Positions 57,719-64,000 of a stretch of DNA of 64,000 nt are shown one piece after another. The position numbers and the translations under genes were made by a program. The notes under the pieces are model-generated. The model was given only the letters and a program-made list of their open reading frames with translations. It was not told the origin of the DNA and did no database searches. Positions within the stretch are counted from its first letter, which is position 1, and every line of letters starts with the position of its first letter. Source of the DNA: Bradyrhizobium manausense (lineage in GTDB: Bacteria; Pseudomonadota; Alphaproteobacteria; Rhizobiales; Xanthobacteraceae); assembly GCF_018131105.1 (NCBI RefSeq), contig NZ_JAFCJI010000001.1, positions 1,674,001 through 1,738,000 of the forward strand, given 5' to 3'.

Positions 57719-58432
57719 TTGAGTTTCATCAGCAAATGGGCCGGTCTGCTCGGGCTCCTGGCCGTGATCGTGATCGGCGATCAGATCCGGATCAACCGTC
57801 CCGGCCACAAATATCGCCTCACGGTCGAGGTGACGACGCCTGACGGGATCAGGGCCGCCTCCGGCATTCTGGCGGTCGTGCCAGACCGCAACTATAACCG
57901 CGGCGGACGCACCACGACGCGCGGGGAAGCTGTCTTTGTTGATCTCGGTCAGGGCCGCGGCGAAGGCAAGAACCTGGTGGCGTTGTTGGCGCATCAGCAG
58001 GGCGGCAAGCTCGACCTCGATCAGATCAACTATGTCGCGCTGCGCGCCTACGGCGCCGCGCGTGGCAACCGCGTCTCGTTCAGCGACATCACCAGGCAGA
58101 CCGGCATTGTCCCGGTGCAGGGCGAGGTGATCCCCGTGCTCGTGAGCTTCGGCGATCCCAAAGATCCCAAGACTGCGCGCACCGTCGCCAGCGATCATGC
58201 CGAGGAGGTCCTGGGTGACGGCTATGCCATCCGCGGTCTCACCGTCGAGGTGGTGCCCAACGGGCTCTGGCCGATCGATTTCGGTGGCGTGCTCGGGGAG
58301 CCCGTGACGCGGGGAATCGACGCGAAATTGCCCTGGCTGGCCACGCCTGGCGCGGCGGCGACTGCCCTGAAGGCAGCCGGCCTGCCCCTCGTGGGGACAA
58401 CCGAGGCCCAGGAGGCATTTGCGCGAAAATAG
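57719..58432 (+). CDS. conserved hypothetical protein with N-terminal membrane anchor (237 aa)
   Basis: The TTG start at 57719 follows GGGGGG. A short hydrophobic N terminus (WAGLLGLLAVIVIGD) is a probable anchor, and the rest is a soluble beta-rich domain with YRLTVEVTTPDGIRAASGILAV and NGLWPIDFGGVLGEPV. I do not recognise the family. It is divergent from the AI-2E family gene and precedes the amidotransferase gene. Confidence 0.65.
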   Translation: MSFISKWAGLLGLLAVIVIGDQIRINRPGHKYRLTVEVTTPDGIRAASGILAVVPDRNYNRGGRTTTRGEAVFVDLGQGRGEGKNLVALLAHQQGGKLDLDQINYVALRAYGAARGNRVSFSDITRQTGIVPVQGEVIPVLVSFGDPKDPKTARTVASDHAEEVLGDGYAIRGLTVEVVPNGLWPIDFGGVLGEPVTRGIDAKLPWLATPGAAATALKAAGLPLVGTTEAQEAFARK

Positions 58433-58521
58433 CATTGCCGTCCCGCGATCCCTTCTGTTGAAATTGTTCCATCCCAAGGGCATGTTTGGAGAATCTTCTT
58501 GCGCAGAGGTCGGAACGGGAG

Positions 58522-59295
58522 ATGAGAAAGCCGGTCGTCGGCGTGATTGGGAACGCCAGTCGCATCGAAAATCGATTTCAGGTCCAGATGGTCGGCGAGC
58601 GAAACTTGCGCGCCGTGGCCGAGGTCTCCGGCGGCTTGCCGGTGATGTTCGCGGGCTCGCCCGACATCACCGATATCGCCGCACTGCTCGATACCGTTGA
58701 CGGCGTCGTGCTGACCGGGGCCCGCGCCAACGTTCATCCGACCCGCTTCAACGTCGATCCCTGCGAGAAGCACGAGCCCTACGACATCCACCGCGACGAG
58801 GTCGCGCTGGCACTTTCGGTGGCCTGCGTCTCGCGCGGAATACCGCTGTTCGGCATCTGTCGTGGCTTGCAGGAGATGAACGTCGCTTTCGGCGGCTCGC
58901 TGCACCCCGAGATCCGCGAAATCCCTGGCCGCATGAACCACCGCATGCCTCGGCTCGAGAACGGCGAGATCCATCCCGATCCGACCGTCGTGTTCGCCGA
59001 CCGTCACGACGTCGACCTTACGCCGGGCGGCGCGTTCGCAAAGCTCCTCGGCTGTGAGAAGATCCGGGTCAATTCGCTGCATGGGCAGGGCATCCTCGAT
59101 CCCGGCAAGCGCGTGCTGATCGAAGGCATTGCCGAGGACGGCACCATCGAGGCGATCCGTATCGCGGAAGCGCCGACCTTCGCACTCGGCGTGCAGTGGC
59201 ACGCCGAGTACGACCCGCAGCGCAATCCGATCAATCGCAAGCTGTTTGAAGCGTTCGGCGAAGCGATGGTGGCGAAGCAGCGGGCGGCTGCGTAG
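58522..59295 (+). CDS. gamma-glutamyl-gamma-aminobutyrate hydrolase family protein
   Basis: The 257-residue class I glutamine-amidotransferase-like protein resembles PuuD. The nucleophile cysteine is in FGICRGLQEMNVAFGGSL, and the histidine-glutamate pair in GVQWHAEY. PuuD cleaves gamma-glutamyl-GABA in putrescine breakdown; other members act on related gamma-glutamyl amides. The ATG at 58522 is preferred; a TTG 36 bp upstream is in frame. Confidence 0.88.
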   Translation: MRKPVVGVIGNASRIENRFQVQMVGERNLRAVAEVSGGLPVMFAGSPDITDIAALLDTVDGVVLTGARANVHPTRFNVDPCEKHEPYDIHRDEVALALSVACVSRGIPLFGICRGLQEMNVAFGGSLHPEIREIPGRMNHRMPRLENGEIHPDPTVVFADRHDVDLTPGGAFAKLLGCEKIRVNSLHGQGILDPGKRVLIEGIAEDGTIEAIRIAEAPTFALGVQWHAEYDPQRNPINRKLFEAFGEAMVAKQRAAA

Positions 59296-59368
59296 CGCGC
59301 GAGAGTTGTGCCGGATCATCGGGGCGCGCTACGTTTCAATTCAATTTTGAAACTGGAATTGCATCCCG

Positions 59369-59980
59369 ATGATACGCGACACGGCCGCTGCCGCCCTTAT
59401 CCTGCTCGTGTCGCCGGCACTCGCTCAAACCACGCCGCCGAGGGACGGGCCGATCAGTTGCGCTTCGCCGGTCTCACCGGACGATACCGAGCGCAGCCTG
59501 AAGCAGCGTTACGGCAAGGAGGCCGTGATACAGGACCTGCCGGGTGCGGAGGGTGAGACCGACAAGGGGTTCGTGCTGTTCCCGAAGGCGATGGATCGCC
59601 GCATCGAGGTTGCCTTCAGCAACGACAAGGCCATGCGCGCCTCCGGCTTGACCCTGCGCGACACCGCCAGGACCAGCCGTTGGAGCGTTGGCGGCATCAC
59701 AATCGGATCGAGCCTCGCCGACGTGCAGAAGGCGAACGGCAAGCCGTTTATGGTGGCCGGCTTCGAGTGGGATTACGGCGGCTTCGTCACCGATTGGAAG
59801 GGCGGCACGCTGAGCGGTCCGATGGACGGTGGCTGCACCATCACGATCCGCTTCGACAGGAAATCGGCCGCGCCGAAGTCGCTGCTGGGCGACGGCGTGA
59901 AGGTTGCCTCCGACAATGCGACGCTGGTGAAATGGGCACCGGTGGTGACTGAGATCGGCGTGAATTTTCCGGACAAGTGA
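59369..59980 (+). CDS. exported hypothetical protein (203 aa)
   Basis: A signal peptide (AAAALILLVSPALAQ) precedes a mature domain with two cysteines and a central SRWSVGGITIGSSLADVQKANG segment, like periplasmic proteins of the unknown-function type found in rhizobia. The C-terminal half is beta-rich. No named domain is recognised. It lies between the amidotransferase gene and glnA. Confidence 0.7.
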   Translation: MIRDTAAAALILLVSPALAQTTPPRDGPISCASPVSPDDTERSLKQRYGKEAVIQDLPGAEGETDKGFVLFPKAMDRRIEVAFSNDKAMRASGLTLRDTARTSRWSVGGITIGSSLADVQKANGKPFMVAGFEWDYGGFVTDWKGGTLSGPMDGGCTITIRFDRKSAAPKSLLGDGVKVASDNATLVKWAPVVTEIGVNFPDK

Positions 59981-60128
59981 GTTCAACCGAACCACTGCAC
60001 GCGCAATATCTCGGGGCGAATAAACCAATCAGTAGGAATTGGTGCGCGCCGGTTTTTGCGATTCCGATTCGTTCTTCGAGAACGAAATGGAGTCAGATGC
60101 AGAACGAAAATCGATGGCCCAAAACAAG

Positions 60129-60151
60129 AAAGGCGCCCGAAGGGCGCCTTT
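60129..60151. terminator. glnA terminator
   Basis: AAAGGCGCCC (60129-60138) and GGGCGCCTTT (60142-60151) form a perfect hairpin downstream of glnA, with a T-rich stretch on the glnA strand. Confidence 0.75.
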
Positions 60152-60176
60152 CGCGTGTCTTGGTCGTTCGGGCCGC

Positions 60177-61586
60177 TTAGCCCGAATAGTACATGTCGAA
60201 CTCGACCGGATGCGGAGTCATTTCGAAGCGGGCGACCTCGGTCATTTTCAGCTCGATGTAAGCGTCGATGAAGTCGTCGTCGAACACGCCACCGTTCTTG
60301 AGGAAGCTGCGATCCTTGTCGAGGCTTTCCAGCGCTTCGCGGAGCGAGCCGCAGACGGTCGGGATCTGCTTCAGCTCTTCCTTCGGCAGATCGTAGAGGT
60401 CCTTGTCCATCGCCGGACCCGGATCGATCTTGTTCTTGATGCCGTCGAGGCCGGCCATCAGCATCGCGGCGAAGCCGAGATAGGGATTGGCGAGCGGATC
60501 GGGGAAACGCACCTCGACGCGCTTGGCCTTCGGCGAAGCGGTGTACGGGATGCGGCAGGAGGCCGAGCGGTTGCGCGCGGAGTAGGCGAGCAGCACCGGG
60601 GCTTCATAGCCCGGGACCAGGCGCTTGTAGGAGTTGGTCGACGGGTTGGTGAAGGCGTTGATCGCCTTGGCATGCTTGATGATGCCGCCGATGTAGTGGA
60701 GGCAGGTCTCCGACAGGTCGGCATATTTGTTGCCGGCGAACACCGGCTTGCCATCCTTCCAGATCGACTGGTGCACGTGCATGCCCGAGCCGTTGTCGCC
60801 GTAGATCGGCTTCGGCATGAAGGTGGCGGTCTTGCCGTAGATGTGCGCGACCTGGTGGATGCAGTACTTGTAGATCTGCATGTGGTCGGCCATCAGCGTC
60901 AGCGTGTCGAACTTCATGCCGAGCTCGTGCTGGGCGGACGCGACCTCGTGGTGATGCTTCTCGACCTTGACGCCCATCTTGGCCATGGCGCCGAGCATTT
61001 CGGAGCGCATGTCCTGCACCGAGTCCTGCGGCGGAACCGGGAAGTAGCCGCCCTTGGTGCGGATGCGGTGGCCGAGATTGCCGCCTTCATATTCGGTGTC
61101 GGAGTTGGTCGGCAGCTCCGAGGAGTCGAGGCGGAAGCCGGTGTTGTAGGGGCCGGACGAGAAGCGGACGTCGTCGAACACGAAGAACTCGGCTTCGGGG
61201 CCGACGAACACGGTGTCACCCACGCCCATCGACTTCACCATGGCCTCGGCCTTCTTGGCGATGCCGCGGGGGTCGCGGTTGTAGGGCTCTCCGGTGGTCG
61301 GCTCGAGCACGTCGCAGGTGATGACCATGGTGGTTTCGGCGAAGAACGGATCGATCGTCGCGGTCACCGGGTCCGGCATCAGGCACATGTCGGACTCGTT
61401 GATCGCCTTCCAGCCGGCGATCGAGGAGCCGTCGAACATGGTGCCTTCAGCGAAAATGTCTTCGTCGATCATGCTGATGTCGAACGTGACGTGCTGCCAC
61501 TTGCCGCGCGGATCGGTGAAGCGCAGGTCGACGTACTTCACGTCGTTGTCCTTGATCGATTTCAGGACGTCTTTGGCGGTCTTCAT
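60177..61586 (-). CDS. glnA: type I glutamine synthetase
   Basis: The 469-residue enzyme converts glutamate and ammonia to glutamine. It shows the beta-grasp N terminus ([17 protein letters not shown]), [13 protein letters not shown], the ATP site [16 protein letters not shown], and the adenylylation site NKIDPG...[10 protein letters not shown] with its tyrosine. So GlnE-mediated adenylylation is expected. It is downstream of glnB on the same strand, in the usual glnBA operon. Confidence 0.97.
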   Translation of the reverse strand: MKTAKDVLKSIKDNDVKYVDLRFTDPRGKWQHVTFDISMIDEDIFAEGTMFDGSSIAGWKAINESDMCLMPDPVTATIDPFFAETTMVITCDVLEPTTGEPYNRDPRGIAKKAEAMVKSMGVGDTVFVGPEAEFFVFDDVRFSSGPYNTGFRLDSSELPTNSDTEYEGGNLGHRIRTKGGYFPVPPQDSVQDMRSEMLGAMAKMGVKVEKHHHEVASAQHELGMKFDTLTLMADHMQIYKYCIHQVAHIYGKTATFMPKPIYGDNGSGMHVHQSIWKDGKPVFAGNKYADLSETCLHYIGGIIKHAKAINAFTNPSTNSYKRLVPGYEAPVLLAYSARNRSASCRIPYTASPKAKRVEVRFPDPLANPYLGFAAMLMAGLDGIKNKIDPGPAMDKDLYDLPKEELKQIPTVCGSLREALESLDKDRSFLKNGGVFDDDFIDAYIELKMTEVARFEMTPHPVEFDMYYSG

Positions 61587-61736
61587 GCATACCCCTTTTG
61601 GCTCTGCGGGTCGGTTTCCAGGTGAGCAGATTCGTTCTCGCTTTCGGCGAGTTTGCGCAACCGCACAAACGAAATGAGGCCGCCGAAGCAGCCTTTTTTC
61701 TTTCAGAGTGTCGCAAAATTCGGGATAGCACCCGGC

Positions 61737-62454
<718 letters not shown>

Positions 62455-63954
62455 ATGGAAGTTCTAACCACCGCCGAGATGCAGCGGGCTGATCAACTCA
62501 GCATCACGGCCGGCACGCCCGGCTTCAAGCTGATGCTGAGCGCCGGCCAGGCGGTTGCGGAAGCCGCCAACGCACTGGTGGAAGAGGGCCCGATCCTGAT
62601 CGTGGCCGGCCCCGGCAACAATGGCGGGGACGGTTTTGTCGCGGCCGCCGAGCTGGGTGCGCAAGGGCGCGAGGTCTCGGTCATTCTGATGTGCGAGCGC
62701 GACCAGCTCCAGGGAGATGCCGCCTCCGCCGCGCGTGGCTGGAAGCAGCCGGTGCTGCCGTTCAATCCGCAGGCGATCGGAAAGCCGGCGCTGATCATTG
62801 ATGCGCTGTTCGGCGCGGGCCTCAGCCGTTCCGTCGACGGCGAGGCGCGCGCGATGATCGAGGCGATCAATGCCAACGGCGCGCCGGTGCTCGCCGTCGA
62901 TCTGCCGAGCGGCATCAACGGCACCAGCGCAGCCGTGCTGGGCGCCGCCGTGAATGCCACCGAGACCGTCACCTTCTTCCGCAAGAAGCCCGCGCATTTG
63001 CTGTTGCCCGGCCGCATGCATTGCGGCCGCGTGCGCGTCGCCGATATCGGCATCGACGCCCAGGTGCTCGACGAGATCGCGCCGCAAACTTTCGAGAACG
63101 ATCCGGACTTCTGGGGCACCGCCTTTCCAGTGCCGCGCATCGACGGCCACAAATACGCGCGCGGCCATGTGTTGGCGGTATCGGGCGATGCAGCCGCGAC
63201 CGGCGCTGCGCGGCTCGCTGCGCGTGGCAGCTTGCGCGCCGGCGCCGGCCTCGTGACGCTCGCGACCCCGCGCGATGCGCTGGCGATCAATGCGAGCGCG
63301 TTGACGGCCGTGATGGTGCGCCCGGTCGACACGGTGGTCGAGTTCGCCGAACTGCTCGATGACGTCCGCTACAATACCTGCATGATCGGCCCGGGTGCCG
63401 GCCTCAGTGATCGTACCCGCGATATGGTGCACACTGCGATCTCGGCACAGCGCCATGTCGTGCTCGACGCCGATGCGCTGACGAGCTTCGCGGCCAATCC
63501 CGAGCGGCTGTTTGAGTCGATCAAGGCTGCGCCGGAGGCCCAGGTGGTGCTGACGCCGCATGAGGGCGAGTTTCCGCGCCTGTTCTCCGACCTCAGCAAC
63601 AAGACTCCGGGCCGCTCGAAGCTCGAGCGCGTGCGCGCCGCCGCCGAGCGCTCCGGTGCGGTCGTGCTGCTGAAGGGCCCCGACACCACGATTGCCGCGC
63701 CGGACGGTCGTGCCACCATCGCCGCCAACGCGCCGCCCTGGCTTGCGACCGCCGGCGCCGGCGACGTGCTCGCCGGCATCATCGCGGGACTTCTGGCACA
63801 GGGCTTGCCGGCGTTCGAAGCCGCCAGCATCGGCGTCTGGATGCATGGCGAGGCGGCAAGCGAAGCAGGGCCGGGACTGATCGCGGAAGACCTGACCGAG
63901 ACGCTGCCGGCGGTGCATCGGCGGATCTATAACGCGCTCGGGATCGAGTACTGA
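62455..63954 (+). CDS. nnr: bifunctional NAD(P)HX epimerase/dehydratase
   Basis: The 499-residue protein repairs hydrated NADH and NADPH. The N-terminal YjeF-like epimerase domain has VAGPGNNGGDGFVAAAEL, and the C-terminal ADP-dependent dehydratase domain has VVLTPHEGEFPRLF and the GAGDVLAGIIAGLLAQG motif of the ribokinase-like fold. The ATG at 62455 follows AGGGAAG; the start upstream at 62320 adds unrelated residues. Confidence 0.92.
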   Translation: MEVLTTAEMQRADQLSITAGTPGFKLMLSAGQAVAEAANALVEEGPILIVAGPGNNGGDGFVAAAELGAQGREVSVILMCERDQLQGDAASAARGWKQPVLPFNPQAIGKPALIIDALFGAGLSRSVDGEARAMIEAINANGAPVLAVDLPSGINGTSAAVLGAAVNATETVTFFRKKPAHLLLPGRMHCGRVRVADIGIDAQVLDEIAPQTFENDPDFWGTAFPVPRIDGHKYARGHVLAVSGDAAATGAARLAARGSLRAGAGLVTLATPRDALAINASALTAVMVRPVDTVVEFAELLDDVRYNTCMIGPGAGLSDRTRDMVHTAISAQRHVVLDADALTSFAANPERLFESIKAAPEAQVVLTPHEGEFPRLFSDLSNKTPGRSKLERVRAAAERSGAVVLLKGPDTTIAAPDGRATIAANAPPWLATAGAGDVLAGIIAGLLAQGLPAFEAASIGVWMHGEAASEAGPGLIAEDLTETLPAVHRRIYNALGIEY

Positions 63955-63976
63955 ATTTCCACGTCGATCGGCAGGA

Positions 63977-64000
63977 TGGGTAGAGCGCAGCGAAACCCGT
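63977..64000. repeat. start of a dispersed intergenic repeat, cut by the window
   Basis: ATGGGTAGAGCGCAGCGAAACCC ends at the window edge and matches a repeat I recall as abundant between rhizobial genes, with GGGT/ACCC arms. Confidence 0.5.

Overview
This 64 kb window is ordinary chromosome of a Bradyrhizobium-like alphaproteobacterium (Nitrobacteraceae). The evidence is high GC, protein families typical of that group (aspartate-type metal site in HemB, LdtR, GcrA, BamE, DUF177, DUF2842, CtaA, an Omp2b-type porin), and several palindromic intergenic repeats of the kind scattered through bradyrhizobial genomes. I see no phage, transposase, integrase, CRISPR array or plasmid function. Most assignments rest on motifs and recalled family resemblance; no search was run.

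Layout. 0-7 kb: an MFS exporter divergent from the manganese transporter mntH (with a Mur/Fur-like operator and a probably leaderless promoter), bpt, an RDD membrane protein, hemB (with an Irr-like site), and the regulator ldtR. 7-16 kb: a housekeeping run of two small proteins, glyA, nrdR, ribD, ribE, ribH, nusB, thiL and the K+-independent proton pyrophosphatase hppA. 16-23 kb: a 51-residue protein between two near-identical terminators, a Bug-type binding protein, bamE, a cytochrome bc1 assembly chaperone, DUF177, plsX, fabH, ihfA, a MerR-type regulator and tRNA-Pro(GGG). 23-38 kb is more accessory: TetR and MarR regulators paired with hydrolases, an SDR, a DHDPS-like aldolase, a large porin, a candidate small RNA, gcrA, an acetamidase-like enzyme, a YdcF protein, a saccharopine-dehydrogenase-like protein and an FAD monooxygenase divergent from a MarR gene.

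38.8-47.9 kb is the most distinctive part: an extracellular polysaccharide locus with a Wzy-like polymerase or ligase, a polyprenyl-phosphate sugar transferase, a GT4 glycosyltransferase, a Wzz/BY-kinase-like protein whose Walker A lysine is lost, a GNAT/BioF2-type acyltransferase, and a polysaccharide-deacetylase-like protein that has lost one of its metal-binding aspartates and both metal-binding histidines. The set of roles parallels the holdfast (Hfs) and unipolar polysaccharide (UPP) systems of other alphaproteobacteria; no flippase or outer-membrane export gene lies nearby.

47.9-64 kb returns to core functions: DUF2842, ctaA, metY, a CoA-binding protein, an enoyl-CoA hydratase, a PaaI thioesterase, rplM-rpsI, a diguanylate cyclase, an AI-2E family permease, a class I amidotransferase, the glnB-glnA operon (with a well-formed sigma-54 promoter) and the NAD(P)HX repair enzyme.
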